NCBI RefSeq assembly: GCF_000420065.1
Contig: NZ_ATUF01000004.1
Span: forward strand, 62,001-126,000
DNA from: Varibaculum cambriense DSM 15806
GTDB taxonomy: Bacteria; Actinomycetota; Actinomycetes; Actinomycetales; Actinomycetaceae
Length of the DNA stretch: 64,000 nt
Direction of reading: 5' to 3'
The position numbers were made by a program, and so were the translations under genes. The notes under the pieces are model-generated. The model was not told the DNA's origin. It did no database searches and saw only the letters and a list, made by a program, of their open reading frames with translations. Below are positions 1-8,989 of this stretch, in pieces. Position 1 is the stretch's first letter; each line of letters begins with the position of its first letter.

Positions 1-1
1 T

Positions 2-109
2 CTGGCTAAAGTCAATGAAAACGGGCAAACTATCGGGGCTATTTTCTTAGAAGATATTCTGGAAGAATTAGTGGGAGAAGTCCGCGACACTATGCAGCGC
101 GAGAATTAG
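2..109 (+). CDS. C-terminal end of a CorC/CNNM-type CBS-domain protein (partial)
   Basis: Only the last 35 codons are in the window, ending at TAG 107-109. The visible residues include GAIFLEDILEELVGEVRD, which matches the closing strand-helix of the second CBS domain in HlyC/CorC-type membrane proteins (usual form: G-x-(V/I)-T-x-E-D-x-L-E-E-(I/L)-V-G-E-I). Such proteins are DUF21 membrane proteins linked to divalent cation export. The membrane and CorC_HlyC parts cannot be seen, so the call rests on this short motif alone. Confidence 0.6.
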   Translation: MAKVNENGQTIGAIFLEDILEELVGEVRDTMQREN

Positions 110-203
110 TGCCCCGCTACCCCCGCTCAGAGGATCTGCTCTGGATAACTCGTTATTAATTCGTTATTATTTCAGGGTTAGTTGTTTTCCGGAGGAAGAG
201 TAA

Positions 204-1025
204 ATGGCGGAGTCGGTTACCCGGAGGCGCTCTCGGCGCGTCGAGCGGAGGCGGAGACGACGCTTTCAACGCTACGCTGCGGTTCCTCGGGCGCTGGTGA
301 TGCTGGCTTTAGCAGCAGTTACTATTATTGCGCCGCTAACGGGATTCGTGCAGGCTAATAAGCCCGGCTCGATGATTGCCCATGTACTATCTCTACAAAC
401 CGAGGGAGAAAGCTGGGCGGGAAGTGCCCACTCTCTCGAGACAGTAGATTCGGAAGAAGGACTGGTTCCCGTACCGGCTGCCGGTACTCGCGCTCGCATC
501 TTAAGTGCGGATCCCCAATGTCAGTTTTCCAATGTGGGATCGGGTAACCGGGCTGCGCAAACGATGTCGAACGAGGGCGCCATTCTCTTTCCTTTGCAGC
601 GAGGGGTCTTTCACCAATCTTCGCCCTTTGGTAATCGTATCCACCCGATATCGGGCATATTGAAACTACATACGGGAACGGATTTTTCGGCTCCCTCCGG
701 TACCCCGATCCATTCCCTAACCGATGGGGTAGTAGATTTTGTCGGTCCCATGGGTGGGGGAGGCAATACGGTGCGGGTTAAGCATATTATCGACGGGGAA
801 GTTGTTTTCTCCCAGTACAAACATATGCTTCCGGGATCCTTTGCGGTAACAGTGGGACAAAAGGTTAAGGCGGGAGATCAGTTGGGGGCAGTGGGCTCTA
901 CGGGGAACTCTACCGGCAATCACCTGCACTTTGAGATCATGCCCGGCAATGAAAATAATTTTATTGATCCCGTTCCCTGGCTTGAATCCCACCATTTTCG
1001 CTACCTGGGACAAACATGCGAGTAG
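204..1025 (+). CDS. M23 family (LytM-type) peptidoglycan endopeptidase, membrane anchored
   Basis: This 273-residue protein starts with a very Arg-rich cytoplasmic stretch and a single hydrophobic segment at about residues 29-48, which looks like a signal anchor. The C-terminal half is a LytM/M23 zinc peptidase domain: H156-xxx-D160 (LHTGTD) and H240-L-H242 (NHLHFE) supply the zinc ligands, with H207 as a further conserved histidine. The family cleaves peptide cross-links in peptidoglycan outside the cell. A strong Shine-Dalgarno (GGAGGAAGAG) precedes the ATG. The 3' end overlaps the next gene by 10 bp, so the two are probably translationally coupled. The domain call is firm; whether it is an active hydrolase or a septal activator is not decided by sequence. 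Confidence 0.9.
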   Translation: MAESVTRRRSRRVERRRRRRFQRYAAVPRALVMLALAAVTIIAPLTGFVQANKPGSMIAHVLSLQTEGESWAGSAHSLETVDSEEGLVPVPAAGTRARILSADPQCQFSNVGSGNRAAQTMSNEGAILFPLQRGVFHQSSPFGNRIHPISGILKLHTGTDFSAPSGTPIHSLTDGVVDFVGPMGGGGNTVRVKHIIDGEVVFSQYKHMLPGSFAVTVGQKVKAGDQLGAVGSTGNSTGNHLHFEIMPGNENNFIDPVPWLESHHFRYLGQTCE

Positions 1026-1741
1026 CTCCCCAGATTATTGCCCATAGAGGCGGAGGCGGAGAAACTCTGGAGAACACCCGGGAATCCATTGGCTACGCGC
1101 TTTCCCAAAAGGTAAGCCGCTATGAAACCGATGTCCGTGCTCTTAAAGATGGCACTGTGGTGTTACAGCATGATGCCCAGTTAGCCACCCCTTGGGGTGA
1201 TTCCCGTACAGTAGGAGAGCTTGATTCCCAGGAATTTTTTGCGCTCCGCGGTCCAGCGGGGGAACATCCGATTTCACTAAAATTCGCCCTCGAAGATTTT
1301 CCGACCTTAGCCTATAACGTTGATATCAAAGAGTCTCGCGCCCTGGAAGGATCTTTGCAGGTAGTTAACGCTGCAGATGCCTGGGGGCGAGTAATATTCT
1401 CCTCGTTCTCTTCCCAAACTCTCACCGAGTTACGAAAACGCCACCCGGGGGTGCAAACCTGTTTGTCACCAATTGAAGTTGGAAAGGCAGTTCTCGCTGC
1501 CCGCAGCGCCAGTAAGCGGCGTTTTGACTCCGTCGCCGCTTTCGCGCAAGTTCCGCTTAAATGGGGAGGAATCACTATTGTTGACCGCATTTTTGTCTCC
1601 TGGTGTCATAGCCAAGGAATTAGGGTTGAGCCTTGGACAATTAATGAGGAAACGGAGATGCTGCAGCTAACTGACCTGGGTGTGGATGCCATCATGACTG
1701 ACTATCCTGCTCTGGCCAAAGCTACGATTTCTGCCCGATAG
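1016..1741 (+). CDS. Glycerophosphodiester phosphodiesterase family protein
   Basis: The 241-residue protein has the GDPD TIM-barrel signature: H10-R11 with the ENT motif at 19-21, E37-x-D39, and H52 in the next strand (VLQHD), then ETDVRALKDGT between. The family hydrolyses glycerophosphodiesters to glycerol 3-phosphate and an alcohol. No signal peptide is visible, so a cytosolic enzyme is likely. The ATG lies inside the end of the M23 gene. The C-terminal motif around WTINEETEM and GVDAIMTDYP is typical of the family end (VDGIiTDyP). Physiological substrate cannot be told. Confidence 0.88.
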   Translation: MRVAPQIIAHRGGGGETLENTRESIGYALSQKVSRYETDVRALKDGTVVLQHDAQLATPWGDSRTVGELDSQEFFALRGPAGEHPISLKFALEDFPTLAYNVDIKESRALEGSLQVVNAADAWGRVIFSSFSSQTLTELRKRHPGVQTCLSPIEVGKAVLAARSASKRRFDSVAAFAQVPLKWGGITIVDRIFVSWCHSQGIRVEPWTINEETEMLQLTDLGVDAIMTDYPALAKATISAR

Positions 1742-1768
1742 ACAGAGTGATCCTGATAGGGTTGCAGC

Positions 1769-2218
1769 ATGAGAATACACGTTGCATGCGATCACGCCGC
1801 ATTTGATTTAAAAGAAGCGTTAGTCAATCATCTCCAGGAAAAAGGCCTCGAGGTAATCGATCACGGATCTAAGGAATATGATGCCGAGGACGATTATCCC
1901 GACACCTGCATTCCTTGCGCCGAGGCTGTCCTTAAGGATGAAGGATCTCTAGGGGTAGTTCTAGGGGGATCTGGTAACGGTGAACAGATGGCCGCTAACT
2001 GCGTTAAGGGGATTCGGGCTGCCTTGGCTTGGAGCCTGGAGACCGCCAAACTGGCGCGGATGCACAACAATGCCCAAATTGTGGCAGTAGGTGCGCGGAT
2101 GCATGAGATACCGGAGGCTTTAGCGATAATTGATGCGTTTATTGCGGAACCTTTTACCGGGGAGCAGCGACACCAGCGGCGTATCGATTTAATGGCCAAA
2201 TACGAGCAAGACAACTAG
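1769..2218 (+). CDS. rpiB: Ribose-5-phosphate isomerase B
   Basis: The 149-residue protein interconverts ribose 5-phosphate and ribulose 5-phosphate in the pentose phosphate pathway. It shows the RpiB/LacAB fold from the first strand (IHVACDHAAFDLK) and the active-site loop GGSGNGEQMAAN near residues 67-77. A glutamate (E72) stands where enterobacterial RpiB has its catalytic cysteine; this Glu-type active site is known from mycobacterial RpiB, so it fits an actinobacterial host. It lies 27 bp after the GDPD gene and probably shares its transcript, which ends at the hairpin at 2279-2333. Confidence 0.93.
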   Translation: MRIHVACDHAAFDLKEALVNHLQEKGLEVIDHGSKEYDAEDDYPDTCIPCAEAVLKDEGSLGVVLGGSGNGEQMAANCVKGIRAALAWSLETAKLARMHNNAQIVAVGARMHEIPEALAIIDAFIAEPFTGEQRHQRRIDLMAKYEQDN

Positions 2219-2278
2219 TGGTGTCACCAAGTAGCTAATTACTCCTCCGCCAAGTGGGCGGCGATGAAAAATTTAAAT

Positions 2279-2333
2279 GCTAATAAGGGGCGGGGGTAAG
2301 ACGCTTAGCGTCTTACCCCCGCCCCTTATTAGC
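2279..2333. terminator. Bidirectional terminator between rpiB and ackA
   Basis: A perfect 26-bp inverted repeat (arms 2279-2304 and 2308-2333, loop TTA) sits between the convergent rpiB and ackA genes. The outer part of each arm is A/T rich (GCTAATAA/TTATTAGC) and the inner part is G/C rich. It can work on both strands. Confidence 0.85.
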
Positions 2334-2353
2334 TCCAGACAGGAACCCTTTAT

Positions 2354-3544
2354 TTATAACTTCACCACAGAGTAGACCTGTTGGGCGATGGCCAGTTCCT
2401 CATTCGTGGGAACTACCAGTACTTTCACCGAAGAATCCGGGGTAGAAATAATCGCTTCACGGGTAAAATGTTCCTCGTTAAGCTCCTGGTCGATTTTGAC
2501 CCCCATAAAGGCGAGACTTCTACACAGTTCCCAGCGAACTCCCGGGTCATTTTCGCCCACACCAGCCGTGAAAGTTAGCGCGTCTAGTCCACCGAGAAGC
2601 GCCCAATAGGCTCCCACGTATTTCAACAGTCGATGCAGGTAGATTTCCATAGCCATCTCGGCCTGTTCATCGCCTGCCTCGATTAACTTCCAAATTTCCC
2701 GCATATCGTTATGGCCGGTCAGACCCTTCATACCTGACCGGCGGTTGAAAAGCTCATCGATCTCGTCGATGCTCATTTTGCCCTCACGATAGAGGTGGAA
2801 TACCGTCGCCGGGTCTATATCGCCGGTGCGTCCTCCCATCACTAACCCTTCCAAGGGAGTTAGTCCCATAGAAGTATCGATGGGGTGGTGTCGCACAATG
2901 GCGGAAGCGGAGGCGCCGTTGCCGAGGTGCAACACGATCTGTCTTAAATCGTCGGTTCCCAGGATGGAACGCACTCGATGGGAAACGTACTGGTGGGAGG
3001 TGCCGTGGGCGCCATACCGGCGAATCCGGTATTTTTCCGCAACAGACCTTTTTAAAGCGTAGGTATAGGCTTTTTCTGGCAGGTGGTTAAAGAATGCGGT
3101 GTCAAATACGGCTACGTGTGGAACCTTGGGCAAAATTCGCTTAGCGGCGTCAATCCCTTTTAAGTGAGCCGGGTTATGCAGCGGACCGAGGGGGCACAGC
3201 TCCTCGATCAAAGCGTAAACGTCTTTGTCGATTAATGCCGGTCCAGAAAAATAGGGGCCACCTTGCACAATCCGATGTCCTACCCCCACCACGTGAGATT
3301 TTTGTAGCGAAGGACCAATCTTTTCGAATAGTTCTTCGACAACTGCCATCCCCTCGAGGTGGTCGCGCACTGAACGAACCATCTTCTCTTCCACGTCTTG
3401 ATAGACGTGCTTAATCTGGCTGCGCGCTTCGCCGATTTGCTCAACGATTCCTCGTGCTATCTCTTCACCCGTTTCCGGATTCATCAGCTTATATTTAATA
3501 GATGAAGATCCGGAATTGATTACTAGAATAGTCTCGTTATCCAC
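2354..3544 (-). CDS. ackA: Acetate kinase
   Basis: This 396-residue enzyme makes acetate and ATP from acetyl phosphate and ADP. The two ASKHA signature regions are clear: VINSGSSSIKYKL at the N-terminus and DTAFFNHLP with GAHGTSHQYVS in the middle, followed by the nucleotide motifs HLGNGAS, TSMGLTPLEG and FTAGVGEND. The start is a GTG at 3544, preceded at good spacing by AAAGGAGG. It is the second gene of a pta-ackA operon, 22 bp behind pta, and is full length for the family. Confidence 0.97.
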   Translation of the reverse strand: MDNETILVINSGSSSIKYKLMNPETGEEIARGIVEQIGEARSQIKHVYQDVEEKMVRSVRDHLEGMAVVEELFEKIGPSLQKSHVVGVGHRIVQGGPYFSGPALIDKDVYALIEELCPLGPLHNPAHLKGIDAAKRILPKVPHVAVFDTAFFNHLPEKAYTYALKRSVAEKYRIRRYGAHGTSHQYVSHRVRSILGTDDLRQIVLHLGNGASASAIVRHHPIDTSMGLTPLEGLVMGGRTGDIDPATVFHLYREGKMSIDEIDELFNRRSGMKGLTGHNDMREIWKLIEAGDEQAEMAMEIYLHRLLKYVGAYWALLGGLDALTFTAGVGENDPGVRWELCRSLAFMGVKIDQELNEEHFTREAIISTPDSSVKVLVVPTNEELAIAQQVYSVVKL

Positions 3545-3566
3545 GCCCTTTTCCTCCTTTGGGGGC

Positions 3567-5081
3567 TTATCCCTGCGCCTGAACTGCAGTAATAATAATG
3601 GTGTTAACTATGTCTTCTATCAGGGCACCGCGAGAGAGGTCGTTAACGGGCTTATTTAATCCCTGCAGTATCGGCCCCACTGCAACGGCTCCTGCAGTGC
3701 GTTGCACCGCTTTATATACGCAGTTTCCAACATCTAGGTGGTTAAATACAAATACGTTAGCCTGTCCCGCTACCGGTGAACCTGGGCATTTCTTCGCAGC
3801 CACAGTTTTATCGACAGCGGCATCGAATTGCAAGGGACCATCAACCGCTAATTCGGGGTGGTTATCTTTGACTAGCTGAGTTGCCTGTAAGACTTTTTCT
3901 ACAGTTTCTCCACTTCCGGAATCTCCGGTGGAATAGGAGATGAGCGCAACTTTCGGGTCAATACCGAATTGGGAGGCAGTCCTGGCGCTCGAGGCAGCAC
4001 TATCAGCTAGCTGGCTCGGGTTGGGATCAATAGAAACTGCGCAATCCGCGTAGAGCGCAGCATGATCAGAAAACAACATTAGGAAAGCCCCGGACACGGT
4101 CGATACTTCCGGCTTAGTTTTTATGATCTGCAGGGCGGGGCGAATGGTATTAGCAGTGGTGTGACAAGCTCCTGACACCATTCCATCCGCATCACCACTT
4201 TCGATCATCATGGTGCCAAAATAGGCGGAATCCTGTAATAGTTGCCGGGCTTTTTCCGGGGTTACGCCTTTATGAGCTCGCAGCTCGGCTAGCCGGGACG
4301 CATACTTGTTTAGTCGTTCCTCCTCGCGCAGCGATACTACTTGGGCGCCGGCTAAATCGAGGTTAAGTTCCTGCGCCCGGGAGGCGATTGTGTCCTCTTC
4401 CCCTAGGAGGATAATATTCGCTGCCGAAAGTTTTAGGATTTGGGCGGCAGCCTGCAAGACGCGGTCATCCTCAGATTCAGGCAACACAATAGTACGCGGG
4501 GCAGCTTTCGCACGCTCGGTCAGCATCCCCTGATAGGTAAGGGGAGGGATCGCGGGACACGGCGCATTTTTCAAAGTAGGCGCTAACTTAGCTAGGTCTT
4601 CCGGGCTTACCTCACTACCGCTGACCGCTACTACCGGCGCGTGTTCTAGGGAAACCGAAGGGGTAAAACTAGCGTTCAATAAAATAGTAGCTACGGGAGT
4701 TCCGCCCGCTTGGGAGGCATTAAACGCCATAATGTGGCCAGTATTAACTGCTGCTTCCTCATCCATTCCAGAAGCATCGATTAGCAAAATCATGGGGGCA
4801 AGTAGATGGGAGGCAGCGCGAGCGTGTACGGCGGCAATGTCTATTCCGGTGACAGTCGCGGTAAAAGATCCGTCATAGAGGGCAGGGCTGGTAGCAGGGA
4901 AAGTATTAATTAGTTTCTGGGCAGCTAGTTCTGATTGCAAAACCCAATCTTGAGGCTGGGGTAATCCGCTTTGAAACACCTTTTGAATAGGTAAGTTTCC
5001 CAGCAGTTGCGTTAAGACGGTGGTAATAGTGTCAGTATTGGTAGTTGCCTGCAAGGGCGCCAGGTAATAGGAGCTTGCCAT
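3567..5081 (-). CDS. pta: Phosphate acetyltransferase (short form)
   Basis: The 504-residue protein converts acetyl-CoA and phosphate to acetyl phosphate. Its C-terminal two thirds is a complete PTA/PTB domain (from about residue 188, MLTERAKAAPRTIVLPESEDDRVLQAA, through DGMVSGACHTTANTIRPALQ to the end). The N-terminal 180 residues are the remnant of the BioD-like region. The enterobacterial protein is about 710 residues with a DRTGG regulatory domain, which is absent here. It is transcribed first in the pta-ackA operon and is divergent from guaA across 155 bp. Confidence 0.93.
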   Translation of the reverse strand: MASSYYLAPLQATTNTDTITTVLTQLLGNLPIQKVFQSGLPQPQDWVLQSELAAQKLINTFPATSPALYDGSFTATVTGIDIAAVHARAASHLLAPMILLIDASGMDEEAAVNTGHIMAFNASQAGGTPVATILLNASFTPSVSLEHAPVVAVSGSEVSPEDLAKLAPTLKNAPCPAIPPLTYQGMLTERAKAAPRTIVLPESEDDRVLQAAAQILKLSAANIILLGEEDTIASRAQELNLDLAGAQVVSLREEERLNKYASRLAELRAHKGVTPEKARQLLQDSAYFGTMMIESGDADGMVSGACHTTANTIRPALQIIKTKPEVSTVSGAFLMLFSDHAALYADCAVSIDPNPSQLADSAASSARTASQFGIDPKVALISYSTGDSGSGETVEKVLQATQLVKDNHPELAVDGPLQFDAAVDKTVAAKKCPGSPVAGQANVFVFNHLDVGNCVYKAVQRTAGAVAVGPILQGLNKPVNDLSRGALIEDIVNTIIITAVQAQG

Positions 5082-5236
5082 TGCCGTTTGTTTCCTTCCG
5101 ATCCCGTTGAAATCTGTCTACCCTAGAGTATCAGGCAACCTAATCCTCAAATAAAAGTAAATTAAAAGTTTCGGGTGATTGCTGTAAAAGATTATTTTAT
5201 TTTCTGCTGAGGCGACTAGGGCAATAAATTCCCGCT

Positions 5237-6829
5237 ATGCTGGAAGACGTGAATGAATCAAGTCCTGATTGGGTTCGCCCCGTCCTCGTATTCGATATGG
5301 GTGCGCAAACCGCACAATTGATTGCGCGGCGGGTGCGGGAAGCCCATATATATTCCGAAATTGTCTCTCCTAAGCTGTCTGCCGAGCAGATTCTGGCGCG
5401 CAAACCGCTGGCTTTAATCGTTTCCGGAGGGCCACATTCAGTTTATGAAGACGGCTCTCCCCATATTGATCCGGAACTTTTAAAAAGCGGAATTCCGATT
5501 TTAGGAATTTGTTACGGCTTCCAGATGCTCACCCAGATGTTGGGGGGTGAAGTTGCCAGCGCCGGACGCCATGAATACGGCAAAGCCGAAGCTACAGTGG
5601 CTGTCGACTGCCCCTTATTTGCGGATACACCCGGAGAACAAGTGGTGTGGATGTCGCACAATGACGAGGCAAAAGTACTGCCGTCAGGGGCAAAAGTGGT
5701 GGCCAGTTCGCCAGGCGCCCAAATAGCGGCATTTGAAATTGAGGATCGTCCCATTTGGGGAGTGCAGTGGCATCCTGAGGTTCGCCACAGTGAATACGGC
5801 AGCCAGCTGATCAAGAATTTCCTGTTTAACGCTGCCGGCCTGGAGCCTAACTGGGATCCGCAATCTATTAAAGAGCATGAAATCCGCCAAATCCGGGAAA
5901 AAGTCGGGAATGCGCGGGTTATTTGTGGGCTGTCTGGGGGAGTCGATTCCTCAGTTGCAGCCGCCTTGGTGCACCGCGCCGTGGGTGATCAACTAACCTG
6001 TATCTTCGTAGACCACGGTTTGCTGCGAGAGGGCGAGCGTGAACAAGTCGAGCGTGACTACGCGGCTTCCAGTGGCGTAAAGATCGTCACGGTAGATGAA
6101 TCCGAACGTTTCCTGAACGCCCTTGCCGGCGTGAAAGAACCAGAACAAAAACGCAAGATTATTGGGCGGGAGTTTATTCGCGCCTTCGAAGATGCCCAGC
6201 GCGCCCTCGTGAAAGAAGCCGGAGAGGCCGGAGAAGAAATAAAGTTTCTGGTGCAAGGAACCCTATATCCGGACGTTGTGGAATCGGGTGGGGGAGAAGG
6301 ATCCGCCAATATCAAGTCTCACCACAACGTGGGGGGATTACCGGAGGATCTCTCGTTTGAACTGATCGAACCGCTGCGTACCCTCTTTAAGGACGAGGTG
6401 CGCGCGCTAGGGATAGAGCTAGGGTTACCAGAAAATCTGGTATGGCGCCAGCCTTTCCCTGGTCCCGGTTTGGGCGTGCGGATCCTAGGGGAGCTCACCA
6501 AAGAGAACCTAGCTATTTTGCGGGCTGCTGACCGGATAGTCCGCGAGGAGCTAACCGCTGCGGGGCTAGATCGCCAGATTTGGCAATGCCCGGTGGTACT
6601 GCTGGCAGATGTGCGTAGCGTCGGGGTACAAGGAGATGCCCGCACCTATGGACATCCGATCGTGATTCGCCCGGTAGTTACCGAGGACGCAATGACGGCC
6701 GATTGGTTCCGCTTGCCGTACGAAGTACTGGAGCGGATTTCTAACCGCATCACCGGGGATGTTCCCGAGATTAACCGGGTGGTGCTAGATTGCACCTCCA
6801 AGCCCCCGGGGACCATCGAGTGGGAATAG
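5237..6829 (+). CDS. guaA: GMP synthase (glutamine-hydrolysing)
   Basis: The 530-residue protein aminates XMP to GMP. An N-terminal class I glutamine amidotransferase domain holds the nucleophile C92 in GICYGFQ and the catalytic His-Glu in QWHPEV. It is followed by the ATP pyrophosphatase domain with P-loop GLSGGVDSS and the GMP-synthase C-terminal dimerization domain ending KPPGTIEWE. The conserved 3' end of guaA is a known integration hot spot for genomic islands, and a foreign block does begin just downstream. No terminator follows closely; one is found 21 kb away at 28197-28232. Confidence 0.97.
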   Translation: MLEDVNESSPDWVRPVLVFDMGAQTAQLIARRVREAHIYSEIVSPKLSAEQILARKPLALIVSGGPHSVYEDGSPHIDPELLKSGIPILGICYGFQMLTQMLGGEVASAGRHEYGKAEATVAVDCPLFADTPGEQVVWMSHNDEAKVLPSGAKVVASSPGAQIAAFEIEDRPIWGVQWHPEVRHSEYGSQLIKNFLFNAAGLEPNWDPQSIKEHEIRQIREKVGNARVICGLSGGVDSSVAAALVHRAVGDQLTCIFVDHGLLREGEREQVERDYAASSGVKIVTVDESERFLNALAGVKEPEQKRKIIGREFIRAFEDAQRALVKEAGEAGEEIKFLVQGTLYPDVVESGGGEGSANIKSHHNVGGLPEDLSFELIEPLRTLFKDEVRALGIELGLPENLVWRQPFPGPGLGVRILGELTKENLAILRAADRIVREELTAAGLDRQIWQCPVVLLADVRSVGVQGDARTYGHPIVIRPVVTEDAMTADWFRLPYEVLERISNRITGDVPEINRVVLDCTSKPPGTIEWE

Positions 6830-7182
6830 GCCAAGGTCAGAATTCTAAAGCCACCTGCAACCATTGACTGTAACGCATGGCGACGCACTGCGTTTCAACG
6901 GTTGCCACGCCACTTGCAACAAACGGGAATAACAAAACCGATACAGCCCCCGAAACCGCTTGGAATCGAGAGCTGTTTGCGATGGTGCATGAACGATTTT
7001 GATTCGTGGTCACTCTGTGGAGTGGTGGTCGTTGGCGCGATTTGGCGCAGCCTGGAGGTTTCCGTTCGCCACGGAGGTCTGCCAAGCCACCCGCAACAAT
7101 TCCCAAGCGCGAAAACGCCGATTTTCACCTGATTCGAATCAAATCCGAATCACGGTGCTCCCAGAGGGCCCGAAATCGCAAA
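6830..7182. other. Non-coding stretch between guaA and the candidate element end
   Basis: No credible gene is present; short open frames on both strands lack ribosome sites and family motifs. The stretch contains three direct copies of GCCAC(C/T)(T/C)GCAAC at 6850-6861, 6909-6920 and 7086-7097, which could be protein-binding repeats. It could be old backbone, or the left end of the mobile element if integration was directly at the guaA stop codon. Confidence 0.4.
6850..7097 (+). repeat. Three dispersed copies of a 12-bp direct repeat, GCCACYYGCAAC
   Basis: Copies lie at 6850-6861 (GCCACCTGCAAC), 6909-6920 (GCCACTTGCAAC) and 7086-7097 (GCCACCCGCAAC), all in the same orientation. Dispersed direct repeats near an element end are what arm-type integrase sites look like, but no copy was found at the right end, so the role is open. 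Confidence 0.45.
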
Positions 7183-7193
7183 ACCGCAGGTAA
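7183..7193 (+). repeat. Candidate attL core, ACCGCAGGTAA
   Basis: An 11-bp match to 28008-28018 in direct orientation. By chance, an 11-bp match between two flanks of 300-400 bp would be expected only a few times in a hundred. It brackets all mobile-element genes. It is not in a tRNA gene. Confidence 0.35.
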
Positions 7194-7260
7194 AGCTGGG
7201 GGAATAACAAATCGCGATTTCATGCGGAAATCCCCTGGAACAAAGCCCTTGAGAACATGA

Positions 7261-7284
7261 AAAAGCGGCTTCGAAGCCGCTTTT
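7261..7284. terminator. Perfect 24-bp palindromic terminator
   Basis: Arms AAAAGCGGCTTC and GAAGCCGCTTTT form a self-complementary stem flanked by A4 and T4, usable in both directions. It closes the non-coding stretch downstream of guaA and could stop read-through from guaA into the element. Confidence 0.75.
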
Positions 7285-7512
7285 CTGATTCGCAATTATT
7301 CTCCAAGTGGCTTTGTCAAGCGCCGAATCTGACCTTCTACGACTCGAGCTCCGGAGTAAGATCTAGCACGCTCTGATTCTGCGCTGTATGTACACGCAGG
7401 AACCTTTCCTTGGCAGGATGGATGCCTCAACGGAGCACTCTGCAGATTCCAGACTGCTTGATCTGCAAAAAGAGCGTTGTGGTTGCCTGCGTCACCTCCT
7501 TAGAAAAATAGA

Positions 7513-7536
7513 CCCAAGTTGCAACAGCAACTTGGG
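7513..7536 (-). terminator. Terminator of the HEAT-repeat gene
   Basis: On the minus strand CCCAAGTTGC, loop TGTT, GCAACTTGGG is followed by TCTATTTTTC. It lies 38 bp downstream of the stop codon of the 7575-8192 gene. Confidence 0.8.
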
Positions 7537-7574
7537 CAAATAAGACATGATTTAGTCATACAAACTGGAATTTG

Positions 7575-8192
7575 TCATATAATCAATTTACTTGCCAGCT
7601 TATAAACTTGTTTTATCTCTTTACTTTCTAAATTCCATCTATCAAGTTCAATTTTAATCAACTCTGGGAATTTCTTACTAATATCCCTTAAAGCATTTCC
7701 AACCGATTTTCTTACATATTCGCTTGCGTCTTCTTTTAAGTTGGCAATTCTTTCAATAGCTTCATTTGGATTTTCCTTGAAATATGGTCTACTTGTCCAT
7801 ATTCTCAAACCCTCGGTAACTGCTCTCCTTGTATTTGGATTACTGTTTTGTAACCATTCATCAATAATCGAAAGTGCATTTTCATAGCCTGTTTTCTTGC
7901 AAAATTCATCAAATGCCTTTGCTAATACTTCTTGAACTCTCCAATTACTATCTTTGGAAACTTCATCTCTCATAAATATTAAAATTTCTTCATCTGATGA
8001 TAAATACCCAAAGAGAAATACACCGTACATTCTTACTTGATATACATTGGATTTATAGGCTAAAAATGCTAATTTTTTGCTTTGCTCATTATCATTAAAT
8101 TTATAATCAGCAAAGGCTCTTTTCTCTTCCTCTTTGAAGCCATTTTCTATCAAAGAAAATTCTTTTTCCAAACCCACAATATATTCTTTCAA
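7575..8192 (-). CDS. HEAT-repeat protein of the DNA alkylation repair (AlkD-like) type
   Basis: The 206-residue protein is made of alpha-helical HEAT-like repeats (about residues 25-200: repeated patterns such as WRVQEVLAKAFDEF, NTRRAVTEGLRIW and EYVRKSVGNALRDISK). This arrangement is typical of AlkC/AlkD-like proteins, which hold alkylated DNA in a concave groove, but the catalytic residues cannot be confirmed. I place the start at TTG 8192 because AGGAGG lies 7 bp upstream; the ATG at 8234 would put the ribosome site inside the gene. The gene is far richer in A+T than everything around it, with Lys/Ile/Asn-rich codon use, so it was probably acquired from a low-GC Firmicute as element cargo. 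Confidence 0.6.
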   Translation of the reverse strand: MKEYIVGLEKEFSLIENGFKEEEKRAFADYKFNDNEQSKKLAFLAYKSNVYQVRMYGVFLFGYLSSDEEILIFMRDEVSKDSNWRVQEVLAKAFDEFCKKTGYENALSIIDEWLQNSNPNTRRAVTEGLRIWTSRPYFKENPNEAIERIANLKEDASEYVRKSVGNALRDISKKFPELIKIELDRWNLESKEIKQVYKLASKLII

Positions 8193-8431
8193 GCAACACC
8201 ACCTCCTCGCGTACCTGTCTTCGCTGATCATCAATTATGGTACCGTCAAGATCTTGCCATGTGCACCCCCTTGTCTACTACGCATTGCGTGCCGCCTTGG
8301 GAAACGTTTCTGCATGCGGCGCATCTCCCTAAAAGGCCCCCAACGTCGTTCTCCCTTAGATTTCTGCACTTATTTTAGCATCCGCTTCGAAGCCGAAATC
8401 TCCATGGGCCGGCAATCCGGCATTGGGAAAA

Positions 8432-8462
8432 GACAGCTAGGGTCTTGTCTGCCATAGCTGTC
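8432..8462 (-). terminator. Terminator downstream of the XRE repressor
   Basis: On the minus strand GACAGCTA and TAGCTGTC form an 8-bp stem with a 15-nt loop, followed by TTTT. It lies 25 bp after the repressor stop codon. Confidence 0.6.
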
Positions 8463-8486
8463 CGCAACTGCTCTCGAACAACTTGC

Positions 8487-8945
8487 TCAGGCGCCGAATT
8501 CGGCTTTCCAGGCGTCGAGCCCCGCTGGGGTGATTTCCCCGGCCTTCTCCGAATCAAGCATCTCCTTCCACGCCTTGATTGCCATGACGAGTTTTGGCGA
8601 CTTCTCCGCCGCGGAGTCGAACCCCAGCACCATCGTCCCGCCGACCTCCATCAGCTCGAGGCCGAGCTCCTCGTTGAGCCGAAACAACAGCTCCAGGGCC
8701 TGCCTGCTCGATTCCAGGGGCACTTCCCGCAGCGCCTCGGGCGAGATTGCCAGGGCGGAGGCAATGGCCTGAATCTGAGGCTCTCCTGGAGTCCTATTGC
8801 ACAGCTCGTAGTTGCGGATGGCGGAGTCGGTCTGCCCGCACGCGGCTGCGAGCTGCTTCTGCGTCATCTTGCGCATCTTCCTGTACTTCTTTATGAGCTC
8901 CCCGGTCTTCAACTTGCCCTCCACGTCTGCCTCGGCACGGACCAT
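8487..8945 (-). CDS. XRE-family transcriptional regulator (candidate master repressor of the element)
   Basis: The 152-residue protein has an N-terminal helix-turn-helix at about residues 13-68 (LKTGELIKKYRKMRKMTQKQLAAACGQ-type start, then a recognition helix in TDSAIRNYE), followed by an unclassified C-terminal region. It is divergent from the excisionase-integrase operon across a 115-bp gap that holds two copies of CGTTC-N6-GAACG; this layout is typical of phage-like lysogeny switches. The ATG at 8945 is chosen because a -10-like TATAGT lies at 8963-8968 on the minus strand, and the upstream ATG at 8990 would run through that promoter. Binding to the palindromes is inferred from layout. Confidence 0.8.
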   Translation of the reverse strand: MVRAEADVEGKLKTGELIKKYRKMRKMTQKQLAAACGQTDSAIRNYELCNRTPGEPQIQAIASALAISPEALREVPLESSRQALELLFRLNEELGLELMEVGGTMVLGFDSAAEKSPKLVMAIKAWKEMLDSEKAGEITPAGLDAWKAEFGA

Positions 8946-8989
8946 TTTGAACCATGCGGAAACTATAGCACGAAAATGAACTGTTTGCA

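Noticed and set aside
7120-7160. tRNA-like T-arm (GATTCGAATC)
   Set aside because: Only a palindrome; no acceptor, D or anticodon arms can be drawn around it.
6830-7260. Several short open frames on both strands after guaA
   Set aside because: They overlap each other, have no ribosome sites and no family features; treated as non-coding.
7420-7505. Shine-Dalgarno-like AAGGAGGTG on the minus strand followed by a 22-codon GTG frame
   Set aside because: The GTG is part of the ribosome-site match itself, spacing is impossible, and the product has no features.
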